Positions 15,712 to 23,093 of a DNA stretch of 39,052 nucleotides are shown one piece after another. The translations under genes and the position numbers were made by a program. The notes under the pieces were generated by a model. It made no database searches and was not told the DNA's origin. It worked only from the letters and a program-made list of their open reading frames with translations. This stretch comes from Myxococcales bacterium (GTDB lineage: Bacteria > Myxococcota_A > Polyangia > Polyangiales > Polyangiaceae): contig JANXVA010000361.1 of assembly GCA_025351875.1 (NCBI GenBank), positions 1 to 39,052 of the forward strand, in the 5' to 3' direction. The first letter of the stretch is position 1. Every line of letters begins with the position of its first letter.

Positions 15712-16620
15712 ATGAACAGCTCCGCGAGCCCTCGATGCCGTACGCTCCGCGTACGAGCCAACGGCCTCGAGCATCGCGTGCTCGAGTGGGAGCCGCAGGC
15801 CGGCGCCGATGCCGCACTCGCGGTGCGGACGATCGTGCTCGTGCACGGCTTCATGGACGCGGCAGGGACGTGGGATCTCGTCGCGCCCGCGCTTGCCGCG
15901 AAGGGCTTGCGCGTGCTCGCGCCCGACATGCGCGGCTTCGGCGACGGCGCCCGCGCGCCCGCGGGCAGCTATTACCACTTCGTCGACTACGTGTTCGACC
16001 TCGCCGACCTCGTCGACGCGCTCTCGCCGGGCGAGCCGATCGCGCTGGTCGGTCATTCGATGGGCGGAACCATCTCCACACTCTTCGCGGGGACGTTTCC
16101 GGAGCGCGTGGCTCGGCTCGTGCTCATCGAGGGCATAGGGCCGCCCGACAATCCGTTCGAAGTCGGGCCCATCCGCATGCGCAGCTGGATCGAGCAGGTC
16201 CGCGCGTCGCGGATGCGCGGCGACAAGAGCCGGCCCGCGTTCTCCAAGGAGGATGCGCTGCGCAGGATGGCCGCGAGTCATCCGAACGTGCCGAAGGAGG
16301 TGCTCGAGCACAGGCTCCCTCACCTCGCGGCGGACGCGGGCGAAGGGCTCATCTCCTGGCACTTCGACGCGCTCCACCGGACGACCGCGCCGATGCCGTT
16401 CTTCGCGAAGCTGCTCGTCGAATTCGCGAGGAAGGTGACCTGTCCGGTGCTCTTCGTGTCGGGAGGCGCGCGCGGGTATCACCCGCCCGACGAGAGCGAG
16501 CGGCTGGCGGCGTTCACGACCGTGGTGCGCGCGGAGCTGCCGGAGGCAGGGCACATGGTGCACTGGACCGAGCCGGCAGCGCTCACACCGCTCCTCCTCG
16601 AGCACCTTCGCCTGGCGTGA
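15712..16620 (+). CDS. Alpha/beta hydrolase
   Basis: This is a 302-residue cytoplasmic alpha/beta hydrolase with its triad visible: nucleophile Ser116 in LVGHSMGGTIS, an oxyanion HGFMD motif at 45-49, an acid after the cap region (VTCPVLFVSGGARGYHPPDES) and the His in PEAGHMVHWTEP. The residues between about 150 and 235 form a helical cap. Ester hydrolysis is likely; the substrate is unknown, and epoxide hydrolases or haloalkane dehalogenases are less likely because the nucleophile is Ser, not Asp. It starts at ATG 15712, 44 bases from the divergent isocitrate dehydrogenase, and ends seven bases from the convergent M23-type gene. Confidence 0.88.
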   Translation: MNSSASPRCRTLRVRANGLEHRVLEWEPQAGADAALAVRTIVLVHGFMDAAGTWDLVAPALAAKGLRVLAPDMRGFGDGARAPAGSYYHFVDYVFDLADLVDALSPGEPIALVGHSMGGTISTLFAGTFPERVARLVLIEGIGPPDNPFEVGPIRMRSWIEQVRASRMRGDKSRPAFSKEDALRRMAASHPNVPKEVLEHRLPHLAADAGEGLISWHFDALHRTTAPMPFFAKLLVEFARKVTCPVLFVSGGARGYHPPDESERLAAFTTVVRAELPEAGHMVHWTEPAALTPLLLEHLRLA

Positions 16621-16627
16621 CGCGCGC

Positions 16628-17215
16628 TCACGGCAGCCGCGCGCCGTTCTTGTAGTTGCCCAGCACCTTGCGGACCTCGTGCTCGCGGAGGATGTACGCC
16701 CACGAGTCCTGCTCGACCTGGTTGTCGAGCAATAGCCCCAGGTGCAGGTGGGGCGTGCCATTGCCGATCCCGGAGACCGCGATGCGCTCGCCGGTCACGA
16801 CGTGCTTGCGCGTGTCGCTGCCTTCCCGCTGCGGATACTCGACCTTCGATAAATGTGTATAGTACACGTGAGTGATCCGCCGTTCGCCGTGCTCGCCCCA
16901 CGGAATGGGCTCGTCGAGCGCGAGCCGCACGCTGTACGCGGTGTCCTTGCCGGTGGTCCAGCGCGTGTGTCCCCACTCGGCGTAGTCGAGGGTGCCGGCG
17001 GCGAGCGCGAAGACCTCGAGGTGGTCGCCCGCGATGTCGAGGCCGGTGTCGCCGGGCCAGCCACCGAGATTGCCGCGTGGCATCGGGCTCGCGAGCGCGG
17101 CGCTCTTCAGCCGCGGGGAGATCAGAGGGGGCGCCGGGGACGCGGGGGCCGGAAGAGCGGCTGGCGCCAGCGGGAGCAGGAACGAGAGAACGAGGGCGCG
17201 GAGTGCTGCGGTCAC
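16628..17215 (-). CDS. Secreted M23-fold (LytM-like) protein with altered zinc site
   Basis: This is a 195-residue exported protein: a cleavable signal peptide (RALVLSFLLPLAPAALPAPA), then a peptidase M23/LytM fold. The canonical second half of the zinc site is present: His121 in YYTHLSK and H156xH158 in GTPHLHLGLL. The first ligand motif, normally HxGxD or HxxxD, reads D56-T-G-L-D60, so the zinc-binding His is replaced by Asp. Also typical are VFALAAGTLDYAEW and RIAVSGIGNG. With Asp in place of His it may be weakly active or a non-enzymatic LytM factor that, like EnvC/NlpD in other bacteria, regulates amidases. It starts at GTG 17215, 60 bases downstream of the monohaem lipoprotein gene on the same strand. 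Confidence 0.8.
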   Translation of the reverse strand: MTAALRALVLSFLLPLAPAALPAPASPAPPLISPRLKSAALASPMPRGNLGGWPGDTGLDIAGDHLEVFALAAGTLDYAEWGHTRWTTGKDTAYSVRLALDEPIPWGEHGERRITHVYYTHLSKVEYPQREGSDTRKHVVTGERIAVSGIGNGTPHLHLGLLLDNQVEQDSWAYILREHEVRKVLGNYKNGARLP

Positions 17216-17275
17216 GATCGTTCGTCGCGGTGGGCCACCGGAACGTGACGTGAAATTCGCGCCGGCGGCTCTTGC

Positions 17276-17827
17276 TCACAACGGTCGCGCGCGATGCCTC
17301 GCTTTGTAGGCTTCCCGATACGAGTCGTGACAGGCGACGCATTGCGCCTTCGCGCGCGCGACCTCTCCGGCGTTCGCGAGGTCGGCGCCGCGCGTCGCGA
17401 TGGCGACCCACGCCCACTCGGGGTCCGGGGATAGCCCTGCGACGAGCGAGAAGGCCGCTGTGAGCGAGTCCGGCGTGTGCGCCGTCTGCATGGTCCCGTG
17501 CATGAATCTCTGCATGGGGCACGGATTTTCACGGCTTCCACAACCGACGAAGGCGGGAGCGGCGGTGTTCCCAGCAACGATCGGCGCGAGGGGCACGAGC
17601 CCCAGCGCTGCAGGAGCCGCGGGCGCGTCACCGCCCGCATCGAACGCCGGCACGCCGCGCGGATCGCGCATGCGCCGCTTGGGGGACGGAGGCAGCGGCT
17701 CGACCTCCGGATCGGTGAGCGGGCCCTTCGCCTCCGAGGGGTAGCGCGAAGGGTCGTATCCATTTGCATACGCGCAGGCCCCGAGGTTCGCCGCGGCGAC
17801 GAGGACGACGAGCACGCGCGCGTTCAC
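17276..17827 (-). CDS. Monohaem cytochrome c'-like lipoprotein
   Basis: This is a 183-residue protein with an N-terminal hydrophobic segment and lipobox NLGAC (Cys18), so probably a lipid-anchored envelope protein. A Pro-rich linker (to about 95) precedes one compact module: CGSRENPCPMQRFMHG, a helix to GLSPDPEWAWVAIATRGADLANAG, and a C-terminal haem c site C163VACH167 followed by DSYREAYKARH. A single CxxCH near the C-terminus followed by x-x-Y/F-R is the hallmark of the four-helix cytochrome c' / c556 family. The GTG start at 17827 overlaps the upstream stop as GTGA, so it is translated with the tetrahaem gene. It probably carries one electron or binds a ligand such as NO; no redox enzyme is adjacent to tell which. 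Confidence 0.75.
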   Translation of the reverse strand: MNARVLVVLVAAANLGACAYANGYDPSRYPSEAKGPLTDPEVEPLPPSPKRRMRDPRGVPAFDAGGDAPAAPAALGLVPLAPIVAGNTAAPAFVGCGSRENPCPMQRFMHGTMQTAHTPDSLTAAFSLVAGLSPDPEWAWVAIATRGADLANAGEVARAKAQCVACHDSYREAYKARHRARPL

Positions 17828-18789
17828 GGCACCGTCCGCGTGCGGTAGCTCGCTCGCCATGCCGGACGGTAGAGCGAGTGGCACGTTTCGCAGCTCTTCT
17901 TTGCCTCGGCGAGATCGCCGCGCCGTGCCGCCGCGGCTCCCTGCCGGCTCACCGACGCCCAGGACCACGCCGGGTCCGGCGAGAACGCCGCGATGCGGTC
18001 GAGCGCTATCGCGAGCGACGCTTCGTCGTCGTTGGCGGTCGCGATCGACACCCAGCCGCGCATGTAGCGCTGCAGCGGACACCCTTCGCTCCTCGGTCCG
18101 CAGTCCGCGGGGACGCGCGGCCCGGGTGGCGGAAGCGGGGGCGACATGACGTTCGCGCTCGCGGGTGTATCGACCGGCACGATGTCGGGCGCGCTCGTCG
18201 TCTTCCACGTCGTGAGCATGTGGTAGTCGGGCGGCTCGCCATGGCACGTCGTGCAGTCGTGTACGCGCCCGTCGACGCGCGCGAACTGCCCCACGAGCGT
18301 CTCGCTCATGTGCTTGGTGAGCTTCGTCGCGTCGTGGCGATCGAGCATGTACATGGTCCCGTCGTGACAGGTGTCGCAGTAGACGGGCTCGCCGTCGCGC
18401 AGCGTCAAGGCGCGCACCATCTCGTTGTACATGCGCTTCGCGATCCGCTTGCGCCGCGTGTCCGCGACGAATGCGTCCTCGGCGTGGCAGCCCAGGCACG
18501 GCACGCCGAGCGACTCGGTGAACGTGCGCATCACCCTTTGCTTCTGCGCGGGGGTGAGCTGCTCGAGGGGCGGCAGTTGTCTCACGTCGAGCCCAGCCGC
18601 GGCGAGCGCGCCTGCCATTCCGGTCGGCCGCACGCCCGCCATCGGCCCAGGTGCGTGCGTCTTCGGCACGTAGGTCGCCGCGGGAGCGACGGGTGCAGGC
18701 TGCACCTCGGGCGCGCAAGCGACGAGCCCGAGGCCTGCGCCGATCGCGACGAGCCCGAACGAAAGCGCGAGTTGCCCCAGCCCCCCCAC
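17824..18789 (-). CDS. Tetrahaem cytochrome c lipoprotein
   Basis: This is a 321-residue predicted lipoprotein (hydrophobic start, lipobox LVAC, Cys25) with four haem c sites: CLGCH 98-102, CDTCH 138-142, CTTCH 179-183 and CETCH 300-304. The first three sites lie in a segment (VMRTFTESLGVPCLGCHAED, then ARRM-like KRMYNEMVRAL) that resembles the photosynthetic reaction-centre cytochrome subunit fold found in many non-phototrophs. The last site belongs to a cytochrome c'-like C-terminal module (CGPRSEGCPLQRYM ... FSPDPAWSWASV ... CETCHSLYR). That module is clearly homologous to the one in the next gene. It starts at GTG 18789, followed at once by a G7 run. It is presumably an envelope electron carrier; the partner is unknown. 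Confidence 0.85.
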   Translation of the reverse strand: MGGLGQLALSFGLVAIGAGLGLVACAPEVQPAPVAPAATYVPKTHAPGPMAGVRPTGMAGALAAAGLDVRQLPPLEQLTPAQKQRVMRTFTESLGVPCLGCHAEDAFVADTRRKRIAKRMYNEMVRALTLRDGEPVYCDTCHDGTMYMLDRHDATKLTKHMSETLVGQFARVDGRVHDCTTCHGEPPDYHMLTTWKTTSAPDIVPVDTPASANVMSPPLPPPGPRVPADCGPRSEGCPLQRYMRGWVSIATANDDEASLAIALDRIAAFSPDPAWSWASVSRQGAAAARRGDLAEAKKSCETCHSLYRPAWRASYRTRTVP

Positions 18790-18854
18790 GGCGGGCAGAG
18801 TAGCTCAGTCGCCGCGCATCCGGGACGTGCGATCGGCGGGCCCGCAGGGGTGAT

Positions 18855-20159
18855 TCAGCGCGGGCCCTTGAAGCCCTTGACGACGCCTTCCAGGCGCTCG
18901 TCCTCGCCGTCGTCGAGAAGGCCGACCGCCAGCACGTTCAGGCGATCGGGCTGCGCGAGGAGCTGCGCGATCTCGCGCAGGTCCTTCGTCGTGACGGCGC
19001 TGTTCGCGGCCAGGCGCGCCTCGGGCGTCTCGAAGCGATCGAACAGCAAGCCGCCCGCGTAGAAGCCGGCGAGCTCCTCTGGCGAATCGAAGACGGTGCG
19101 GATCTCCCAGGCGTTGCGGCGCTTGGCCTTGTCGAGCTCGGCCTCCGTCGGACCCTTGGTGGCGAGGTCGCAGAGGAGCTCGAGGATCTCGCGCGTCACC
19201 ACCGAGGTGCGTGCATGCTGCACGCCGGCCATGAAGTCGAGCACGCCGTCGTCCTCGTAGCCGTCGAACGACGCGCCGACGTCGTAGCAGAGGCCCTTCG
19301 AATCGCAGATGCGGTGATAGAGCCGCGTCGACATCCCGTCGTCGAGGATGCGCATGAGCATGTCCATCGCGGGTCGATGCTCGGACGCCTCGGGCACGGC
19401 GCGGAAGCACACGCGCAGCTCCGTCTGGCTCGAGACGTTCTCGACGATCTGCAGCCGAGGCTTCTTCTGGGTGTGGGTCGGAGCGTCGGTCTTGACCGGC
19501 TCACCGTTCGGGAGGCTGGAAAAACAGCGCTCTGCGAGGGCGAGCGCCTCGGCGTGGGTCACGGCGCCCGAGAACGCGAGGACGCTGTTTGCAGCGTTGT
19601 AGTGCCGCGCGTGGTGCGCGCGCAGCATCGGGCGATCGAACGAGCGCACGCGCTTCTCGTCGCCTGTGATCGTGTAGCCGAGCGGGTGCGTCGGGTAGAT
19701 GAGCGCACGCGAGAGGTTGTCGGCGTCGACCTGGCGGCCGTCGTCGTCGAGGTCTTCGAGGATCTCCTCGCAGACGATGCCCTTCTCGATCTCGATGTCG
19801 TTGAACGTCGGGTTCGCGAGGACGTCGCCGAAGAGGCGGCTCGTCTCCGCGACGGACTCGGCCGGCGCCGTCACCGAGAAGACGCCGAAGTCCGTCTGGG
19901 TCGCGGCGTAGAGGTAACCGCCGAGGCTCTCGAAGGCGTGATTGACCTGGTGGGCCGTCTCGAGGCTAGGCGTTCCCCGGTAGAGCATGTGCTCGAGGAA
20001 GTGGCTGAGCCCGTTCGTGGGGGGCGCCTCGAAGCGCGAGCCGACGCGCACGTACAGGGCGACGTGCGCGCGGCTGATGTGCGGCTGGGACGCGACGACC
20101 ACGCGCAGGCCGTTGGCCAGCGTCGTGATCTCGAAGGGCCGCTCGCTGACCGCGCTCAT
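18855..20159 (-). CDS. M16 family zinc peptidase (pitrilysin/processing-peptidase type)
   Basis: This is a 434-residue single-chain M16B peptidase. The inverted zinc motif H53-F-L-E56-H57 is followed about 75 residues later by the distal ligand in IEKGIVCEEI (about Glu131-132). The second half carries the typical inactive domain with GMSTRLYHRI, KGLCYDVGASFDGYEDDGVLDF and TEAELDKAK. No signal peptide is evident, so a cytoplasmic location is likely unless exported otherwise. ATG 20159 is chosen because NGLRVVVASQ follows it at the normal distance; upstream residues are Arg-rich noise. It lies downstream of the PpiD-like gene on the same strand, a pairing that would fit protein quality control. 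Confidence 0.92.
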   Translation of the reverse strand: MSAVSERPFEITTLANGLRVVVASQPHISRAHVALYVRVGSRFEAPPTNGLSHFLEHMLYRGTPSLETAHQVNHAFESLGGYLYAATQTDFGVFSVTAPAESVAETSRLFGDVLANPTFNDIEIEKGIVCEEILEDLDDDGRQVDADNLSRALIYPTHPLGYTITGDEKRVRSFDRPMLRAHHARHYNAANSVLAFSGAVTHAEALALAERCFSSLPNGEPVKTDAPTHTQKKPRLQIVENVSSQTELRVCFRAVPEASEHRPAMDMLMRILDDGMSTRLYHRICDSKGLCYDVGASFDGYEDDGVLDFMAGVQHARTSVVTREILELLCDLATKGPTEAELDKAKRRNAWEIRTVFDSPEELAGFYAGGLLFDRFETPEARLAANSAVTTKDLREIAQLLAQPDRLNVLAVGLLDDGEDERLEGVVKGFKGPR

Positions 20160-20169
20160 GCGGGCGGCC

Positions 20170-20250
20170 CTAGGGCCCCTCGTCTTCCTCTTCGCGGGGC
20201 GCGCCGGCGTCCGACTTCGCGCCGAGCACGTTGTTATCGTCGATCTTGAC
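20170..20250 (-). pseudogene. In-frame C-terminal extension of the PpiD-like gene beyond a TAG
   Basis: Directly after the TAG at 20253-20251, the frame reads 26 sense codons starting VKIDDNNVLGAKS and ending in an acidic EEEDEGP tail, then TAG at 20172-20170. By my count 23 of 26 codons end in G or C, like the surrounding genes. A Lys-Ala-x-Val-Lys-Ile-Asp-Asp sequence is the kind of end parvulin chaperones normally have. If the first TAG were GAG, the gap to the M16 start would shrink from 91 to 10 bases. I interpret it as the former C-terminus cut off by a single G-to-T change, a sequencing error, or stop readthrough. Confidence 0.5.
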
Positions 20251-21885
20251 CTAGGCCTTCGCGGCCTCACGCATGCGGCGCGTGTAGTTGCCGAGCGCCT
20301 CCGCCTTCTTCGCGAAGAGGAGCGCCTGCATGTACTGGTCACGCTCCTTCTCGAAGAGCTCCTTGGTCGCGGGGCTCAGCTCCTTCAGCTGGACCACGAG
20401 GAAGCCGTCGTCGGTGCGGATCGGGTCGGTCGTCACGTCGTTGGCCTTGGCGCCGCTGAACGAGAACCCCGTCACGGCCTGCGAGGCCTCGCCGGAGATC
20501 GCGGGGATCGGGTCGCCGCCGCGGTTGAACGCGCTCGACGTGTTGAGCTGCGGGCGCTCGGGATCCGTGTCGGCGGTGTACACGGGGGCAGCGGGGCCGG
20601 CATCGGCGGAGGCAGCTGCGCCGCCGTCGGCGCCGCCATCACCCTTGGCCACAGCGGGCTTGCCCTCCGGCTTCGGCGCGGCCGCCTTGATGATGCCGTA
20701 CTGCGCGATGGCGCCCTTCACGGCGTCCTCGCCCGACTTGCCACTCTTGATGTCGGCGGCGATCTTCGCCGCGACTTGCTTCGAGAGGTCGAGCGACTTC
20801 GACTGCTTGTACGCCTTGAGGATGTCTTCCTTGGTGGCGTCGTCGCGCTTGATGATGTGGTAGCCGAACTGGGTCTCGACGAGGTTCGGTACGAGCTCGC
20901 CGGGCTTCACCGACTCCACGGCCTTCTTGAACGGTTCGACGAACTGCTCGACCATCTCGCCGGGGTACTGGCCGCCCTTGTCCTTGCTGCCGGGGTCCTC
21001 GGAGAACTCCTTCGCGAGCTTGGCGAAGTCTTCGCCCTTCTTCACGCGCTCGAAGATGCCCTGAGCCTTCGCCTTCGAGGCGTCCTTCTCTTCTGGCTTC
21101 TCGCCCGCGAACTTCACGAGGATGTGCCGAACCGGCACCTTGATCTGCGCGAGGTTGACCTTGTCCTTGGACCAGGTGTCGACGTCCTTCTGGTCGGAGG
21201 AGATCGCATACTTCTCGAGCCAGCTGCGGCGGACGACGGCGTAGTTCACCGTCGCGGTGGTGCGTTCGACCTTGTAGCGGTCGAGCGCCTCGTCCTCGGC
21301 GACGCGCACGGGCGCGCGAACGAGATCGCGCATCTTGCCGGCGAGGATCTCGCGGCTCTGCCACTCGCGGAACTCGGTGGGCGACCGGCCGGTGATCTGC
21401 TTCACCGTGCGCTCGTACACCTTCATGTCGAACTGCTTGGTCTTCGAGTCCTTGAAGCCGACGTTCACGCGACCGTCGTTGAGGCCGAGGCCCTGCTGCA
21501 TCTGCACCTGGTCGCTCGGAAGGCTCACCAGCACGTAGCCGTGGAAGATGCTGTCGGTGATCTCGTCCTCGCTGACGGTCAACCCGAGGCGCTGCGCCTC
21601 GGTGACGAGCAGCTCGCGCTCGATGAGACCCTCGAGGACGATGCGCGACGCGGCCGCCTGCTTCATCCCTCCGGTGCCGCGTGAGAACACGAGGCGGTAG
21701 GCGGCGCGATGCGCCTTCGGCTCGATGCACGAGCCGTGAACACGAGCGGCGCACGCCTCGCTCACCGTACCGAGCTTCTTGCCCGCGCTCGGGTTGAACC
21801 CGAGAACGAACACGAGGATCATCCCGACGATGATCACTCCGTAGATGATGGACGTGAGGCCCTTTTGCCGGAAAAAGTCGAGCAT
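20251..21885 (-). CDS. PpiD/SurA-type peptidyl-prolyl isomerase, possibly truncated by an amber codon
   Basis: This is a 544-residue membrane-anchored periplasmic chaperone. The single N-terminal helix (TSIIYGVIIVGMILVFVLGF, about 11-30) anchors it. A SurA-N-like helical region spans about 75-200. A parvulin (PpiC) domain at about 250-347 has VRHILVKF, GEDFAKLAKEFSEDPGSKDKGG and FGYHIIKRDD. After a Gly/Ala-rich linker (about 405-430), a second parvulin-like half ends at LSPATKELFEKERDQYM...RRMREAAKA. The stop is TAG at 20251-20253. The same frame then continues for 26 sense codons (VKIDDNNVLGAK..., acidic end) to a second TAG at 20170-20172, with coding-like third positions. The annotated C-terminus may therefore be a nonsense truncation. 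It is probably co-transcribed with the M16 peptidase and helps envelope protein folding. Confidence 0.92.
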   Translation of the reverse strand: MLDFFRQKGLTSIIYGVIIVGMILVFVLGFNPSAGKKLGTVSEACAARVHGSCIEPKAHRAAYRLVFSRGTGGMKQAAASRIVLEGLIERELLVTEAQRLGLTVSEDEITDSIFHGYVLVSLPSDQVQMQQGLGLNDGRVNVGFKDSKTKQFDMKVYERTVKQITGRSPTEFREWQSREILAGKMRDLVRAPVRVAEDEALDRYKVERTTATVNYAVVRRSWLEKYAISSDQKDVDTWSKDKVNLAQIKVPVRHILVKFAGEKPEEKDASKAKAQGIFERVKKGEDFAKLAKEFSEDPGSKDKGGQYPGEMVEQFVEPFKKAVESVKPGELVPNLVETQFGYHIIKRDDATKEDILKAYKQSKSLDLSKQVAAKIAADIKSGKSGEDAVKGAIAQYGIIKAAAPKPEGKPAVAKGDGGADGGAAASADAGPAAPVYTADTDPERPQLNTSSAFNRGGDPIPAISGEASQAVTGFSFSGAKANDVTTDPIRTDDGFLVVQLKELSPATKELFEKERDQYMQALLFAKKAEALGNYTRRMREAAKA

Positions 21886-21995
21886 GAGCGGGGCCGGCTC
21901 ATAACACGGCGCGCAGCGGGTTTCTATTCGCGTATCTCGGCGCGCCTCGCGTCCGCCGCCGGCGCGCGCGCGCCGAACGCGCAGACATGCAGCGG

Positions 21996-22463
21996 CTACG
22001 TATGGGCGACGTGAGCCGCGACGGCTTTTTCTAGCCCGAGCGCGAACTTCAGGACGGGAACGGCGTCCTCGAGTGTTGCGACCTCGTGCGCGAGGAACAC
22101 TTCGTAGAACGTGTCGAGCGTGCGCTCGGGGTCCGCGGGGTCGGTCACGGGGTTCACGTGGGTCGCGATCTCTGCGAAGCCGTTCGCGAGCGCGGGCTCG
22201 GCGAGCTTGCGGACGCGCTCGAAGAGCGTGGCCTCCTCGTCGCTCGGGAAATCGGAGCGCTGACCGCGGAGCACGAGGCGCACCCGAACGCGGCCATCAC
22301 CGAGCGGGCCGACGCGGACGCCCGAATCGAGGATGAGGTTTTCGCGCACGCGCTCGGCGAGAACCACCTCCTCGGGCAACGTTCGGAACACCTCGAAGCC
22401 GCTCGCGATGAGCGCCTTCTTCAGTTGTTGCGGCGTGGTGGTGGGGGATGCGGCGGTGGACAA
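21996..22463 (-). CDS. Uncharacterised protein
   Basis: I do not recognise this family. The core of about 145 residues reads TPQQLKKALIASGFEVFRTL, EEVVLAERVRENLILDSGVRV, RVRLVLRGQRSDFPSDEE and PERTLDTFYEVFLAHEV, then EDAVPVLKFALGLEKAVAAHV. It has no signal peptide, membrane helix or cysteine, so it should be a soluble mixed alpha/beta protein. The start is uncertain: the frame is open back to a GTG at 22541, but that GTG directly abuts the AAGGAG sequence, and a good sigma70-like promoter lies inside the extension (22511-22538). I therefore prefer TTG 22463 (STAASPTTTPQQ...), which has no clear ribosome site. It lies 110 bases upstream of the ppiD-like gene on the same strand. Confidence 0.6.
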   Translation of the reverse strand: MSTAASPTTTPQQLKKALIASGFEVFRTLPEEVVLAERVRENLILDSGVRVGPLGDGRVRVRLVLRGQRSDFPSDEEATLFERVRKLAEPALANGFAEIATHVNPVTDPADPERTLDTFYEVFLAHEVATLEDAVPVLKFALGLEKAVAAHVAHT

Positions 22464-22510
22464 GGAGGTCAGGAGGGCGAGGCGACGGGGGTGAGACGCG
22501 GGTGTCCTAC

Positions 22511-22538
22511 ATTCTGGCGAAAGGGCACTGTGCGTCAA
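22511..22538 (-). promoter_or_regulatory. Candidate sigma70-type promoter overlapping an SD-like sequence
   Basis: On the minus strand TTGACG (22538-22533) and CAGAAT (22516-22511) are separated by 16 bases, five and four matches to the -35 and -10 consensus. Just upstream, AAAAGGAGGTG is an unusually complete Shine-Dalgarno-like stretch, and TTGCA/TGCAA arms (22551-22564) form a small inverted repeat. It would drive the unknown gene and perhaps ppiD and the M16 gene. Confidence 0.35.
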
Positions 22539-22645
22539 CACCTCCTTTTATTGCATTCCTGCAAGGTGAGGCGTTTTGGCGTCCCGATCGCGGGCCGAGG
22601 ACTTGCGTGATCCGCTGCCGCCTCTGCTATTCTTTGGAGGACGCC

Positions 22646-23071
22646 GTGACGAAGAAAACGACCCCGACCCCCGCGCATGGGATGAAGATGCCCAGCGGTG
22701 TCCACGCGATGCGTCGCGGCGGCGCCCGGCGCGAAGTGACGGAGCGTGTCAGCCTGAAGGCCGAGGACGGCACCACGCACGACGGCTGGGCCCTCAACGT
22801 CAGCCGTGGTGGGCTGCGCGCCATTCTCGAGGAGAAGGTCGTTCTCGGGCAGAAGTTCGACGTCGCCATCGGTACGGACGAGGTGATGCTCCGCCCGAGC
22901 CGGGTCGTCTGGGTCCAGGAAGAGCCGGACGGCGTCATCGTCGGCCTCGAGTTCACGAGCCTCTCGGGGGCCCAGAAATCGGTCCCGCCCCCGCCGATGG
23001 ACGCCGCAGCCGCGGACGAGGCCCTCGCGCCCGGCGCGACGCCCGACCCGACCCCCGGCTCCGAGGACTGA
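22646..23071 (+). CDS. PilZ domain protein
   Basis: This is a 141-residue cytoplasmic protein with one PilZ domain. The c-di-GMP motif parts are RRGGARREVTERV (RxxxR type) at the start and NVSRGGLRA (NxSxxG) about 30 residues on. Then come VVLGQKFDVAIGTDEV, RPSRVVWVQEEPDGVIVGLEF and an Ala/Pro-rich acidic tail. The GTG at 22646 is preferred because TTGGAGG lies seven bases upstream; a longer upstream frame is antisense to the neighbouring gene. It is divergent from the unknown protein and convergent with the lipoprotein. It is distinct from the PilZ protein at 1750-2268 in length, tail and motif sequence. Binding of c-di-GMP is inferred from the motifs. Confidence 0.85.
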   Translation: MTKKTTPTPAHGMKMPSGVHAMRRGGARREVTERVSLKAEDGTTHDGWALNVSRGGLRAILEEKVVLGQKFDVAIGTDEVMLRPSRVVWVQEEPDGVIVGLEFTSLSGAQKSVPPPPMDAAAADEALAPGATPDPTPGSED

Positions 23072-23093
23072 CCGCCGGCCCTCGACGGATTGC

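Noticed and set aside
18790..18830. TAGCTCAGT, resembling a tRNA D-arm
   Set aside because: There is no anticodon arm, T-arm consensus or acceptor pairing in the surrounding 80 bases.
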